Program-made: the position numbers and the translations under genes
The notes under the pieces: generated by a model
The model's database searches: none
Seen by the model: only the letters and a program-made list of their open reading frames with translations
Told to the model about the DNA's origin: nothing
Origin: Amycolatopsis cihanbeyliensis
GTDB lineage: Bacteria > Actinomycetota > Actinomycetes > Mycobacteriales > Pseudonocardiaceae
Direction: 5' to 3'
DNA length: 64,000 nt
NCBI RefSeq assembly: GCF_006715045.1
Contig: NZ_VFML01000001.1
Location: 2,758,501 to 2,822,500, forward strand
Shown here: positions 43,385 through 52,149 of the stretch, piece after piece
How the letters are laid out: every line of letters begins with the position of its first letter
How positions within the stretch are numbered: the first letter of the stretch is position 1

Positions 43385-43800
43385 GGGAAGGTGCGGTGCG
43401 GGTCGCGCTGGCGGCGGCCGGGCTGGCGATGCTGGCCTGGGGTGCGGTGCTGGTCGGCGAGCTCGCGCTGCCGGTGGGGCCGCACACCCTGCGCCTGCTG
43501 GCCTGGCTGGTGGGCGGGCCGCTGGTGCACGACCTGCTGGTGGCCCCGGTCGTCGGGGCGGCCGGGCTGGCATTGAGCCGGTTCGCCGGGCCGGCGTGGC
43601 GGGCCCCGCTGACCGCCGCCGCGACGGTCAGCGGGGTGCTGGCGCTGCTGTCGGTGCCGTTGCTGTGGCGGCGTTACGGTGCCCCGCCGAGCCCCGGGCT
43701 GCACGACGGGGACACCGGCACCGGTCTGCTCATCGCGCTCGCCCTCATCTGGACCGTGGCCCTGCTCTTCGGCACCACTCGCCACCTGCGCCGGAAATGA
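43381..43800 (+). CDS. Small polytopic membrane protein
   Basis: 139 residues, four predicted membrane helices (VALAAAGLAMLAWGAVLVGE; LRLLAWLVGGPLVHDLLVAPVVGAAGLAL; LTAAATVSGVLALLSVPLLW; LLIALALIWTVALLFGT). The motif GGPLVHDLLVAPVV looks conserved, with a His-Asp pair inside the membrane. GTG 43381 overlaps the oxidoreductase stop. It may be a subunit or chaperone of the oxidoreductase. No named family recognised. Followed directly by a strong terminator. Confidence 0.75.
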   Translation: MREGAVRVALAAAGLAMLAWGAVLVGELALPVGPHTLRLLAWLVGGPLVHDLLVAPVVGAAGLALSRFAGPAWRAPLTAAATVSGVLALLSVPLLWRRYGAPPSPGLHDGDTGTGLLIALALIWTVALLFGTTRHLRRK

Positions 43801-43845
43801 GTGCATGAGCGGCCCACCGGCGTCACCGGTGGGCCGCTCATGCAC
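43801..43845. terminator. Perfect 20-bp stem bidirectional terminator
   Basis: Left arm 43801-43820 and right arm 43826-43845 are exact reverse complements (arm begins GTGCATGAGCGG) around a 5-bp loop CGTCA. It starts 1 bp after the membrane-protein stop and lies between convergent genes. No T-run, typical of high-GC actinobacterial terminators. Confidence 0.8.
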
Positions 43846-43889
43846 TGGGGTTGGTCTCGGCCGCTCGCGGCGGCCGAGCGTGGGTGGGG

Positions 43890-45380
43890 TCAGTTCACCG
43901 GGACGTCCTGGCCGCCGAGGGTGACCTCGACCGTGCTGTTGTCCGCGAGGGTGAAGGTGACCTTCTCGCCGGGCGCCCTGGTGCGCACCGCCGCGACCAG
44001 GGTGTTGGCGTCCTCGATGGTCCGGTCGCCCATCTTGGTGATCACGTCGCCCGTCTTCAGACCGGCCCCCTCCGCGGGGCTGCCCGGGGTGATCTCGGCG
44101 AGCAGCGCGCCACCGGAGGGGCTGTCCTTCACCCCGGCACCGATGTAGGTCTGCTTGGCCGTGCCGGTGTCCATGATCTGCTCCGCGGTGCGGCGCGCCT
44201 GGTCGATCGGGATCGCGAAGCCGATACCGACGTTGCCGCCCTCGGACCGCTGCCCCGGCAGCCCACCGGAGCCGGACTGCGGGCTGTAGATCGCCGAGTT
44301 GATGCCGATGACCTGGCCCGCCATGTTCACCAGCGGCCCGCCCGAGTTACCGGGGTTGATCGCGGCATCGGTCTGGATGGCGTCCATCACCGTGGTCTGG
44401 TCGCCGGGCCCGCCGCCCGCGCTCACCGGCCGGTGCAGCGCACTGACGATCCCCGAGGTGACGGTGCCTGCCAGCTCGAACGGAGAGCCGATCGCCACCA
44501 CGCCCTCGCCGACCCGCAGGTCGTCCGAGCGCCCGATCTCCACCGGGGTCAGGCCGCTCACGCCCTCCGCCTTGACCACGGCGATATCGGTGGTGGGATC
44601 CCTGCCGACGACGGTGGCCTTCGCCTGGTCCCCGTTCTGGAAGACGGCCTGGATCTCGCCGCCCGCCGCGGCGACCTCCACGACATGGTTGTTGGTCAGG
44701 ATGTAGCCGTCCTGGCTGAGCACGAAACCGGAACCCTCGCCCTGGCCGGCCCGGCCAGTGACGCGCAGCTGCACCACACTCGGCAGCACCTTCTGCGCCA
44801 CCGCCTCGACGCTGCCGTCCGGGGCGTTCGCGGTGCGCTTGGCGGGCGGTTGCCGGTCCAGCGCGGTCACCGAGGAGCCGCCGCCGTTGTTGTCGGCGAC
44901 AAGGTAACCGGCGATGCCGCCCGCGCCGCCACCGAGCAGCAGCGCCAGCACGGCGACCCCGGCGACGATCTTGCCGGCGCCACCCGACTGCCGCCGCTTG
45001 GCGTCCGGCGGGGTCGGGAAGATCGCGGTGGAGGGGCTGCCGTACGGCCCGTGCTGGCCGGGCTGCACCGGCTGCCCTGGTTGGCCCGGCTGCGCGTAGG
45101 GGTTGTACCCGTGCTGCGCAGGCTGTTCCGGCGCGGCGTGGGTCCCGCCGTAGCCCGCGCCCATGCCGTAGCCCGCGCCGCCGGCACCCGGCTCCGGCGG
45201 CGAGTGCTCCGCGCCGGAGCCGGGCGTCTCCCCCGGCTGCTGCGATCCTGGCCGCGCACCCTGCGCAGACCACGGGCTGGGGGCGGACTGCGCGGGCCAA
45301 CCGCCGTGCTCCGGCGTGCCCGGGTCCGGCTTGCCCTGATGTCCCTGGGGGTCCTGAGCTGTGGGGTCGTTCTCGGTCAT
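43890..45380 (-). CDS. pepD: HtrA/PepD-type serine protease with PDZ domain
   Basis: 496-residue membrane-anchored HtrA protease. A long cytosolic Pro/Gly/Gln-rich tail (1-130), one transmembrane helix (IVAGVAVLALLLGGGAGGIAGYLVA), then a trypsin-like domain with catalytic His in ILTNNHVV, Asp in TTDIAVV and Ser in GNSGGPLVN, and a C-terminal PDZ domain (IGAGVKDSPSGGALLAEITPGSPAEGAGLKTGDVITKMGDR). Same architecture as M. tuberculosis PepD (Rv0983), which degrades or chaperones misfolded envelope proteins. An MprA-like box lies 22-40 bp upstream of the ATG. Confidence 0.92.
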   Translation of the reverse strand: MTENDPTAQDPQGHQGKPDPGTPEHGGWPAQSAPSPWSAQGARPGSQQPGETPGSGAEHSPPEPGAGGAGYGMGAGYGGTHAAPEQPAQHGYNPYAQPGQPGQPVQPGQHGPYGSPSTAIFPTPPDAKRRQSGGAGKIVAGVAVLALLLGGGAGGIAGYLVADNNGGGSSVTALDRQPPAKRTANAPDGSVEAVAQKVLPSVVQLRVTGRAGQGEGSGFVLSQDGYILTNNHVVEVAAAGGEIQAVFQNGDQAKATVVGRDPTTDIAVVKAEGVSGLTPVEIGRSDDLRVGEGVVAIGSPFELAGTVTSGIVSALHRPVSAGGGPGDQTTVMDAIQTDAAINPGNSGGPLVNMAGQVIGINSAIYSPQSGSGGLPGQRSEGGNVGIGFAIPIDQARRTAEQIMDTGTAKQTYIGAGVKDSPSGGALLAEITPGSPAEGAGLKTGDVITKMGDRTIEDANTLVAAVRTRAPGEKVTFTLADNSTVEVTLGGQDVPVN

Positions 45381-45401
45381 GTCCTCACCATGCGCCTCGG
45401 T

Positions 45402-45420
45402 CCTGAGAGCTTGCTGAGTC
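45402..45420 (-). promoter_or_regulatory. Candidate MprA box upstream of pepD/htrA
   Basis: Minus strand: CTCAGCAAGCTCTCAGG, two direct repeats of CTCAG spaced by one helical turn, ending 22 bp before the ATG. This resembles the direct-repeat site described for mycobacterial MprA, which activates pepD. The mprAB genes lie 2 kb away. Confidence 0.6.
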
Positions 45421-45448
45421 GAACCTGTGGTTACGACATGAGTGTGGG

Positions 45449-46534
45449 TCAGGCCGACCAGGCGGATCTCAGCTTAGCGGCGATCTGCTCCGGAGTCGCG
45501 TCGTTCACCCACACCGCCATACCGGACTCCGAACCCGCAAGATACTTGAGTTTGTCCGGCGCGCGCAGCACGGAGAACAGTTCCAGGTGCAGCCAGCACA
45601 GCTCCCGGTCCCGGTGCACGGGCGCCTGGTGCCAGGCGGCGACGTAGGGCAGCGGGCGCCCGTAGAGGGCGTCGCAGGAGCGCAGCACCCGCAGGTACAC
45701 CTCGGCGAAGTCGTCCCGCTCGGCCGCGGTCAGCGCGGCGATGTCCGGGACCTGCCGGTGCGGAACCACCCGCACCTGCACCGGCCAGCGCGCGGCGGGT
45801 GGCACGAAGGCGGTCCAGTGCTCGCCACGGGCCAGCAGCCGCGCGCCGGACCGGCGCTCGGCGGCGAGCACATCCCCGAGCGGGTGGCTGCCGTACTCGG
45901 CGAGATGCGCGCGGGCGACCTCGATCATGCGCTCGGTACGCGGGGTCACGAAGGGGTAGGCGTAGATCTGCCCGTGCGGGTGGTGCAGGGTGACGCCGAT
46001 TTCCTCGCCCCGGTTCTCGAAAGGGAAAACCTGCCGCACACCATCCACTGTAGACAGATATTCGGTACGGTCGGCCCAGGCGTCCACGACCGTGCGCACG
46101 CGCCGCGGGCTCAGCTCGGCGAACGAACGATCGTGGTCGCTGGTGAAGCACACCACCTCGCACCGGCCACGCCCCGGCGCGACCGGAACCACCCCCAAAC
46201 CGTCCACAGTGGTCTGACCCTCGGGAACTCCGGCCGAGAAGGAGGGGAAGCGGTTCTCGAAGACCGCGACGTCGTAGTCGGCCTCGGGGATCTCGCTCGG
46301 ATGCCCCGGCTTGGTCGGGCACAGTGGGCACAGGTCGGCAGGCGGCTTGTAGGTCCGGCTCTGCCGGTGCGCCGCCATGGCGACCCACTCGCGGGTGAGC
46401 GGATCGAGCCGGATCTCCGACGCGGCGACCACCGGCGGCAGGTCCCTGCCGTCCACCGCGTCCCGCGGCACCGGCCGCTCATCGAAGTAGATGATCTCGC
46501 GGCCGTCCGCGAGGTTCCGGGCGATCCTGTTCAC
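45449..46534 (-). CDS. galT: Galactose-1-phosphate uridylyltransferase
   Basis: 361-residue Leloir enzyme exchanging UMP between UDP-glucose and galactose-1-phosphate. The GTG at 46534 overlaps the DeoR stop (GTGA). Zinc/structural cysteines in PADLCPLCPTKPGHPSEIP, FENRFPSFS, EVVCFTSDHDRSFAEL, and the catalytic HxHxQ-type motif GVTLHHPHGQIYAYPF (nucleophilic His in HPHGQ) are intact, as is the late HLELFSVLRAP. In an operon behind a DeoR regulator; no galK is adjacent. Together with galU it can recycle galactose, which may also link to the importer at 1-6 kb. Confidence 0.94.
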   Translation of the reverse strand: MNRIARNLADGREIIYFDERPVPRDAVDGRDLPPVVAASEIRLDPLTREWVAMAAHRQSRTYKPPADLCPLCPTKPGHPSEIPEADYDVAVFENRFPSFSAGVPEGQTTVDGLGVVPVAPGRGRCEVVCFTSDHDRSFAELSPRRVRTVVDAWADRTEYLSTVDGVRQVFPFENRGEEIGVTLHHPHGQIYAYPFVTPRTERMIEVARAHLAEYGSHPLGDVLAAERRSGARLLARGEHWTAFVPPAARWPVQVRVVPHRQVPDIAALTAAERDDFAEVYLRVLRSCDALYGRPLPYVAAWHQAPVHRDRELCWLHLELFSVLRAPDKLKYLAGSESGMAVWVNDATPEQIAAKLRSAWSA

Positions 46535-47319
46535 TCGCCATCCCCCGGAACGGTGGCGATCATCAGCTCGCCGATGTGCTCGGAAAGGGCCTCCCTGGCG
46601 TGCGTCGGCAACCCGTCGTCGGTGACCACGACATGTGCCTCTTCGAAGTCGGCGATGGTCGAGATGCCCACCGTTCCCCATTTGGTGTGGTCGGCGAGCA
46701 CGACCAGCCTGCGGCCGGCTTCGACCAGGGCCCGGTTGGTCTCGCTCTCGGTCAGGTTGGGCGTGGTGAACCCGGGACCGTCCGCCATCCCGTGCACCCC
46801 GAGGAACACCAGGTCCAGGTGCAGGGTGCGCAGGCTGTTCACCGCGACCGGGCCGACCAGCGCGTCCGACGGGGTACGCACGCCGCCGGTCAGCACCACG
46901 GTGCGATCGGGCTGGTTTGAGCCGCGCAGCACGTCGGCGACCTGGATCGAGTTGGTCACGATGGTCAGGCCGGGGACCGCGTCCAGCGCGCGAGCCAGCG
47001 CCCAGGTGGTGGTGCCCGCGGACAGCCCGATCGCGGTTCCCGGCCGGACCAGCCCGGCGGCCACGGCGGCGATGGCCTCCTTCTGCACGCGCTGCCGCAC
47101 CGACTTCGCCTCGAACCCGGGCTCGTCGGTGCTCTTGCCGACCACCGAGGTCGCCCCGCCGTAGACCTTCTCGACCAGTCCCCTGCTGGCCAACACGTCA
47201 AGGTCACGGCGCACGGTCATATCCGAAACGCCCAACCTGCCAACGAGGTCGCTGACCCGGACCGCACCGGTCCGTCGCGCCTCCTCGAGAATCACCGCTT
47301 GCCGCTGCCGCGCCAGCAC
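46531..47319 (-). CDS. DeoR-family sugar-operon repressor
   Basis: 262-residue regulator. GTG 47319 is preferred (GGACGGAG upstream, then LARQRQAVILEEARRTGAVRVSDLVGRLGVSDMTVRRDLDVLASRGLVEKVYGGA, the DeoR helix-turn-helix). The C-terminal sugar-phosphate sensor has the family motifs IGLSAGTTTWALARAL and VLTGGVRTPSDALVGPVA. Directly upstream of and overlapping galT, so it probably represses galT and responds to a galactose or related sugar phosphate. A TTG at 47349 would add 10 residues. Confidence 0.9.
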   Translation of the reverse strand: MLARQRQAVILEEARRTGAVRVSDLVGRLGVSDMTVRRDLDVLASRGLVEKVYGGATSVVGKSTDEPGFEAKSVRQRVQKEAIAAVAAGLVRPGTAIGLSAGTTTWALARALDAVPGLTIVTNSIQVADVLRGSNQPDRTVVLTGGVRTPSDALVGPVAVNSLRTLHLDLVFLGVHGMADGPGFTTPNLTESETNRALVEAGRRLVVLADHTKWGTVGISTIADFEEAHVVVTDDGLPTHAREALSEHIGELMIATVPGDGE

Positions 47320-47644
47320 CGTCAACTCCGTCCCACACCTGAACGTCAACTACACAAAATCCTACATGACCAAACATCTGACGGGTCAGGTGTCGCATGT
47401 GTTTACTTCAATAGTCGGGCTGTCCAGGTCCGTAACATGTGTCACCGATACTGTGAGCTGCAACGACCTCCCGCCCGTCACCCACCGCCACCCCCATCGG
47501 TGGCGGTGACCATGGGCCTGGCGGCCCCGCGGTCGCTGGGTCGTTCTGGACAACCCTCCCTCTCGGAACAAGGAGCAGGGGCCTCACTGTCGTGTCTAGC
47601 CCGCGCGCACTGACAAATCGTGACGGTGGAACAACGAACCGGGG
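47320..47644. other. Intergenic region with the DeoR/galT promoter
   Basis: About 325 bp upstream of the DeoR gene and downstream of mprB. The part nearest DeoR is AT-richer, with a minus-strand TAGGAT (-10-like) and several ACATG/CATGT half-sites around 47365-47400 that could be the repressor's operator. Nothing coding was recognised in the remainder. Confidence 0.45.
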
Positions 47645-49036
47645 TCAGCCGGGGATACCGGGGAGCCGGATCGTCATCAGTGCGCCGCCTTCCGGTGCCC
47701 GGCCCGCGTACACCGAACCGCCGTGCCGTTCCGCGGTCTGCTTGACGATCGCCAGGCCAAGGCCGGAGCCGGGCAGGGTGCGTGCCTCGGAGGACCGGTA
47801 GAAGCGCTCGAACACCTTGGGCAGGTCGTCCTCGGCGATACCCGGGCCGGCGTCGGCGATCTCCAGCACGGCGGTGCCGTCGCCGAGCGGCCGCAGCCGG
47901 ACCAGCACCGCGGAGTCCCCCGGCGCGAACTTCACGGCGTTGTCCAGCAGGTTCAGCACCGCGCGCTCGAGTGCCCCGGAGTGCCCGCTGACCACCCACG
48001 GCTGCAGGGACACGTCGAACTCGATCTCGCCGGCCCGCCGCCGGGCACGGTCCAGCGCCCGCTCCACCACCTCGACCAGCTCGACCCGCTCGAACTCGGT
48101 ACGCGACTCGTCCTGCCGCGCCAGTTCCACCAGGTCACCGATCAGCTGGGTCAACTCGTCCAGCTGCGCGCGGATATCGGCCTCGATCTCCGCCCGGTCC
48201 TGCTCGGACAGTTGCCCCTGCGGCGAGCGTTGCGCGGCCAGCAGCAGCTCCAGGTTGGTGCGCAGCGAGGTCAGTGGCGTGCGTAGCTCGTGCCCGGCGT
48301 CGGCGACCAGTTGCCGCTGCCGCTCCTGGGACTCGGCGACCGCGGCCAGCATCGTGTTGAAGCTGTGCGTGAGTCTGGCCAGCTCGTCGTCCCCGCTGAC
48401 CGGGATCGGCCGCAGGTCCGCGGTGCGCGCCACCCGCTCGGTGGCCGAGGTCAGCCGCTCCACCGGGTGCAGCCCGGCGCGGGCCACCGCCGTGCCGGCC
48501 AGGGCGGCCACGATGATTCCCGCGCCGCTGATCAGGATCAGCACCAACGACAGCTCACCCAACGTGTGCTTGGTCGGGGCGAGCGACTGGGCGAGCACCA
48601 TGGCCTGGCCCGGCCCCGAGGACAGGGCGATCACCCTGGTGTTGGTCGCGGTGTCCGTGCGCAGCGAGTAGTGCGAGGTACCCTGCGCGACCGCGAGCTC
48701 CTTCGGTCCGGAGGCGGGTTTGCGACCCTCGCTGGGCGCGATCATCTGGTTGTCCGCGTACAGCAGCCCGATCTGGATATCGGTGCTGGTCAGGAACGCA
48801 CCGGGGATGGTCTCCAGCCGGTTGCGCACCAGCGGCACCTCGACCGCGGAGGAGGCCCGCTCGATCAGCGTCTCGTCCAGCTGCTCGTACAGGTTGTCCC
48901 GCACGGTGAGGTACGCGCCGAGCGAGACCAGGCCCACGGCACCCGCCACGCAGATCGCCGCGAGCAGGGTGACCCGCGAGCGCAACGAGAACCGGCGACC
49001 ACCCGTGCCGCGGCCGGTGTCGTCCTCCGCCGTCAC
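47645..49036 (-). CDS. mprB: MprB-like stress-sensing histidine kinase
   Basis: 463-residue membrane kinase. N-terminal helix ([24 protein letters not shown]), an external domain of about 120 residues (to [11 protein letters not shown]), second helix ([22 protein letters not shown]), HAMP, HisKA with phospho-His in [21 protein letters not shown], and HATPase with [34 protein letters not shown] and [18 protein letters not shown]. Overlaps mprA by 4 bp (GTGA). Position next to PepD and the motif set match MprB, which detects envelope stress. Confidence 0.9.
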   Translation of the reverse strand: MTAEDDTGRGTGGRRFSLRSRVTLLAAICVAGAVGLVSLGAYLTVRDNLYEQLDETLIERASSAVEVPLVRNRLETIPGAFLTSTDIQIGLLYADNQMIAPSEGRKPASGPKELAVAQGTSHYSLRTDTATNTRVIALSSGPGQAMVLAQSLAPTKHTLGELSLVLILISGAGIIVAALAGTAVARAGLHPVERLTSATERVARTADLRPIPVSGDDELARLTHSFNTMLAAVAESQERQRQLVADAGHELRTPLTSLRTNLELLLAAQRSPQGQLSEQDRAEIEADIRAQLDELTQLIGDLVELARQDESRTEFERVELVEVVERALDRARRRAGEIEFDVSLQPWVVSGHSGALERAVLNLLDNAVKFAPGDSAVLVRLRPLGDGTAVLEIADAGPGIAEDDLPKVFERFYRSSEARTLPGSGLGLAIVKQTAERHGGSVYAGRAPEGGALMTIRLPGIPG

Positions 49037-49725
49037 GGTGGCGTGTCCCTGAGCACGTAGCCGACACCGCGCACGGTGTGGATCAGCCGCGGCTCCCCCT
49101 CGGCCTCGGTCTTGCGCCGCAGGTAACCGACGTACACTTCGAGCGCGTTGCCCGAGGTCGGGAAGTCGTAACCCCAGACCTCCTCCAGGATCCGGCTCCT
49201 GGTCAGCACGTGCTTGGGGTAGGTGAGGAACAGCTCGAGCAGGGCGAACTCGGTACGGGTGAGGCTGATCGCCCGCTCGCCCCTGCGCACCTCCCTGGTA
49301 CCGGGGTCCAGGGTCAGGTCGCCGAAGCTCAGCGTCTCGACATTTCTTTCCGGTTGGTTCTCGGCGCTGGCCCTGCGCAGCAGGGCGCGCAGGCGAGCCA
49401 GCAACTCCTCCAGCGCGAACGGCTTGGGCAGGTAGTCGTCGGCGCCCGCATCCAGCCCGGACACCCGGTCGGACACGGTGTCCCGTGCGGTGAGCACCAG
49501 AATCGGCAGGTCGTCCCCGGTGCTGCGCAGCCTGCGCGCCACCTCGAGACCGTCCAGTCTCGGCATCATCACATCCAGCACCATCGCGTCCGGTCGGTTG
49601 GCCACGATCGCGTCGAGCGCCTGCGCGCCATCGCTGGCCAGCTCCACCTGGTAACCGTTGAACTCCAGCGAGCGGCGAAGCGACTCGCGAACGGCCCGGT
49701 CGTCGTCGACAACGAGAATGCGCAT
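49033..49725 (-). CDS. mprA: MprA-like response regulator
   Basis: 230-residue OmpR-type regulator. ATG 49725. Receiver: [33 protein letters not shown], phospho-Asp in [13 protein letters not shown], Lys in [24 protein letters not shown]-binding winged helix: [53 protein letters not shown]. High similarity by eye to mycobacterial MprA. A direct-repeat box like that at pepD lies 21-40 bp upstream, consistent with autoregulation. Confidence 0.92.
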   Translation of the reverse strand: MRILVVDDDRAVRESLRRSLEFNGYQVELASDGAQALDAIVANRPDAMVLDVMMPRLDGLEVARRLRSTGDDLPILVLTARDTVSDRVSGLDAGADDYLPKPFALEELLARLRALLRRASAENQPERNVETLSFGDLTLDPGTREVRRGERAISLTRTEFALLELFLTYPKHVLTRSRILEEVWGYDFPTSGNALEVYVGYLRRKTEAEGEPRLIHTVRGVGYVLRDTPP

Positions 49726-49745
49726 GAACACAGTCTTACCCGCCC

Positions 49746-49765
49746 GGCTGAGACCGGGCTTAGAG
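49746..49765 (-). promoter_or_regulatory. Candidate MprA box upstream of mprA
   Basis: Minus strand CTCTAAGCCCGGTCTCAGCC contains CTAAG and CTCAG direct repeats 11 bp apart, at nearly the same distance from the ATG as the box at pepD. Suggests autoregulation by MprA. Confidence 0.5.
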
Positions 49766-49777
49766 CGCGGGGTGACT

Positions 49778-50389
49778 TCACTCCCCGGTGCCACGCGCGA
49801 CCGGAGCGTTCCACCTCCGCCACAGGGCCAGCACCCGCACCCCGACCACCACGCCCGCGGCGGCCAGGGTGACCGGCGCGGTGGGCAGGCCGAGCAGGTG
49901 GCCCGCACCGACCAGCGCGGCCCCCGCCAGCGCCGCGAGCGCGTAGATCTCCCTGCGCAGTACCAGCGGAATCTGGCGAAGCAGCACATCGCGCAGGGCT
50001 CCGCCGCCGATGCCGGTGGTCATGCCGATCAGGCAGGCGGTGTACACCGGGGCGCCCTCGGCCAGCGCGATCGCCGTACCCGAGGTGGCGAACACGCCGA
50101 GGCCGACCGCGTCGGCCAGCAACACCGCCTTGCGCAACCGGGCCATCACCGGGTGGAAGGCGAACACGATCAGCGCCACGGCCGCGCACACCCCCAGATA
50201 AGGCCAGGTACGCAGGGTGGTCGGCGGGTGGATGCCGAGCAGGACGTCCCGGATGATCCCGCCGCCGAGTGCGGTGGTCAGGCCGAGCACGACCACGCCG
50301 AACACGTCCAGCCGTGCCCCGACCGCCGCCAGCGCGCCGGACGCGGCGAAGGCCGCCAGCCCGATCATCTCCAGCGCGGTGAGCACCAT
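49778..50389 (-). CDS. TRIC-type (YicG/UPF0126) membrane channel protein
   Basis: 203-residue membrane protein of two homologous three-helix halves: [48 protein letters not shown] and [47 protein letters not shown]. The repeated GGGxxRD motif defines the prokaryotic trimeric intracellular cation channel family (UPF0126). Probable K+ or counter-ion channel in the cell membrane. It ends about 50 bp from the mprA start and starts 15 bp after the LuxR regulator stop, same strand. Confidence 0.92.
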   Translation of the reverse strand: MVLTALEMIGLAAFAASGALAAVGARLDVFGVVVLGLTTALGGGIIRDVLLGIHPPTTLRTWPYLGVCAAVALIVFAFHPVMARLRKAVLLADAVGLGVFATSGTAIALAEGAPVYTACLIGMTTGIGGGALRDVLLRQIPLVLRREIYALAALAGAALVGAGHLLGLPTAPVTLAAAGVVVGVRVLALWRRWNAPVARGTGE

Positions 50390-50404
50390 GAGGTCGCAGG
50401 ATTC

Positions 50405-51055
50405 TTATTCGATCAAGCCGCCCCGGTAGGCGAGTAGCGCGGCCTGCACCCGGTTCGCGGCGCCGATCTTGGACAGTACCGCCGAGACGTAGCCCTTCAC
50501 CGTCGCCTCGGACAGGTGCAGCTTGCTGCCGATCTCGGCGTTCGACATGCCCTGCCCGATCAGGCCAACCACCTCGCGCTCCCGCTCGGACAGGGAGGCC
50601 AGCAGCTTGCGCGCGGGCTGGGCGGCCCGCTGCTCGTCCCGGTGCACCTGCACCATCCGGGCCGCGACCCCGGGATCGAGCACCGCGCCCCCGCGGGCGA
50701 GGTCGCGGATCGCGCGCAGCAATGCGGGCGGGTCGATGTCCTTCAGCAGGAACCCGTTCGCGCCGAGCCGCAGCGCCAGGCTGACGTACTCGTCGATGTC
50801 GAAGGTGGTCAGCATCGCCACGTAGGGTGGCTCGGGCAGCGCCTGGATCGCGCGCAACGCCCGGATCCCGTCGTCGGCGGAACGCATCTTGATGTCCAGC
50901 AGGGCCACATCCGGGTGGAATCTGCGTGCCGTCTCCACGGCGGATCGGCCGTCATGCGCCTCCCCGACGATGTCGATGTCGTGCGCGCTGGACAACATGG
51001 CACGCAGACCCGAGCGGACCAACTCCTCGTCGTCCGCAAACATGACCTTGATCAA
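50405..51055 (-). CDS. Orphan NarL/LuxR-type response regulator (TTG start)
   Basis: 216-residue regulator. The TTG at 51055 follows a clear GGAGG ribosome site, while the only upstream starts extend into non-homologous sequence. Receiver: IKVMFADDEELVRSGLRAMLSSAHDIDIVGEAHDG, phospho-Asp in VALLDIKM, Lys in FLLKDI. C-terminal LuxR helix-turn-helix: LSEREREVVGLIGQGMSNAEIGSKLHLSEATVKGYVSAVLSKIGAANRVQAALLAY. No histidine kinase is adjacent; partner unknown. Confidence 0.9.
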   Translation of the reverse strand: MIKVMFADDEELVRSGLRAMLSSAHDIDIVGEAHDGRSAVETARRFHPDVALLDIKMRSADDGIRALRAIQALPEPPYVAMLTTFDIDEYVSLALRLGANGFLLKDIDPPALLRAIRDLARGGAVLDPGVAARMVQVHRDEQRAAQPARKLLASLSEREREVVGLIGQGMSNAEIGSKLHLSEATVKGYVSAVLSKIGAANRVQAALLAYRGGLIE

Positions 51056-51218
51056 CGATGCCTCCGGGCGAACGTGTGGCGGGTCACCCCGCGTGCGGTT
51101 AACGAAGGCTACCGACTGAGTGGCCGTTAACGAAAACCACACGCGTGGCTCGGCCCACCGACCGGACGGCAGGTCCCCTCGCCGGGGGAGCGCGGCGACC
51201 GGTACGCTGACGGCCGCA

Positions 51219-51291
51219 GCCCGCGTAGCTCAGGGGATAGAGCAACCGCCTCCTAAGCGGTAGGTCGCAGGTTCGAATCCTGCCGCGGGCG
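51219..51291 (+). tRNA. tRNA-Arg (anticodon CCT)
   Basis: 73-nt cloverleaf: acceptor GCCCGCG/CGCGGGC, D-arm GCTC-AGGGGATA-GAGC, anticodon stem ACCGC/GCGGT with loop CTCCTAA (anticodon CCT, reading AGG), T-arm GCAGG-TTCGAAT-CCTGC, discriminator G. CCA not encoded. Rare-codon Arg tRNAs are common integration sites; its 3' flank recurs at 55.0 kb. Confidence 0.96.
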
Positions 51292-51617
51292 CAGTCCAGG
51301 CAATGTACGAACCTTTCGCTCCGTAGTCGCGCCTGGCGAGGCGGCCGCGGAACGTTGTTTGGCTGTCGCTGTCCCGTCGCCGGGGATGACGAATGTGCGA
51401 GCGGCCGTTCGCGGCTGGTGATGTCTACGCGGTGGACAAACGTCGGCATGACGCTGCGGAGGGCTTCGACGCGGCCAGCGTTGGCACTGGCCTCGATGTC
51501 AGCGCGAAGCGCCTCCAGCGGTGACCCATGCCAGCCTGGTGCTCGCTTCGGGTGTCGAGGAGATTCTGCGGGGACGCCAGCGTGACAGTCTTCGGCGACC
51601 CGCGCTCGGCGGGCGCA
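51292..51617. other. tRNA-Arg downstream flank, no gene seen
   Basis: About 325 bp. The first 14 bases (51292-51305) complete a 15-bp word GCGCAGTCCAGGCAA that recurs exactly at 55.03 kb. The rest has no recognisable gene. Confidence 0.5.
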
Positions 51618-51792
51618 TCACCGGCCCATTTGGGTGAGTTGGCGCTTGATGTGCGGGTCGTCGCCGTCGACGTGCAGCCAGCTCTGGATCGCTCGGCCTT
51701 TCAGCTCCATCCGGCCGTGCGTTGGTGGTCGCGAGGAGATGGTCGGCGCGTGCGGGATCGACCCGCACCATGATCTCATTCTGCGCGTACAA
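51618..51792 (-). pseudogene. TfoX/Sxy N-terminal-domain protein remnant, +1 frameshift
   Basis: Minus strand: QNEIMVRVDPARADHLLATTNARP continues, if one C at 51711 is removed, as MELKGRAIQSWLHVDGDDPHIKRQLTQMGR and stops at 51618. This is the second half of the small TfoX N-terminal-domain family (ARPMELKGR is the typical junction). The first half of the domain is missing too. A single inserted base plus 5' truncation make it a pseudogene. Confidence 0.7.
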
Positions 51793-52149
51793 CTCCGTCA
51801 GCTATCGCAAGCCGCTCCGCGCGCAACTGTCCGTTCGCGCGCACGAGGTTGCTGCGCCCAGGTGAACGAACCGCGGACAGCCAGTTGCAGATGGTTACTT
51901 GGAGTGACGCATTCTAAGTCACATGTGTACTTTTCGCACCCATTCAGGTACTTAAAGTTGTCATTACATGGGGGCGGGTGCAGCATAGAGTTTAGATTTA
52001 AAGGTACTGCGTTCCGGAAGGACTGGTAAGGAATACGATCTTCGAGGAGAAGTCCACGGTCCCTTCTCGCAATCTACTGTTGAATTCAATCACGCACTGC
52101 GCGCAGGTCTCCAATCTGGAAAATATATACCCAGCTTGGAAGTGTACTC
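51793..52149. other. AT-rich leader of the HAD/cis-prenyltransferase operon
   Basis: About 350 bp, clearly less GC-rich than its surroundings from 51880 on. It contains a palindrome TTGAATTCAA (52080-52089) and TATATA (52124-52129) at a position suiting a -10 box, 21 bp before the ATG. No convincing gene inside. Confidence 0.5.

Noticed and set aside
45587..47164. 525-codon plus-strand frame opposite galT and deoR
   Set aside because: Antisense shadow; galT and DeoR motifs on the other strand are unambiguous.
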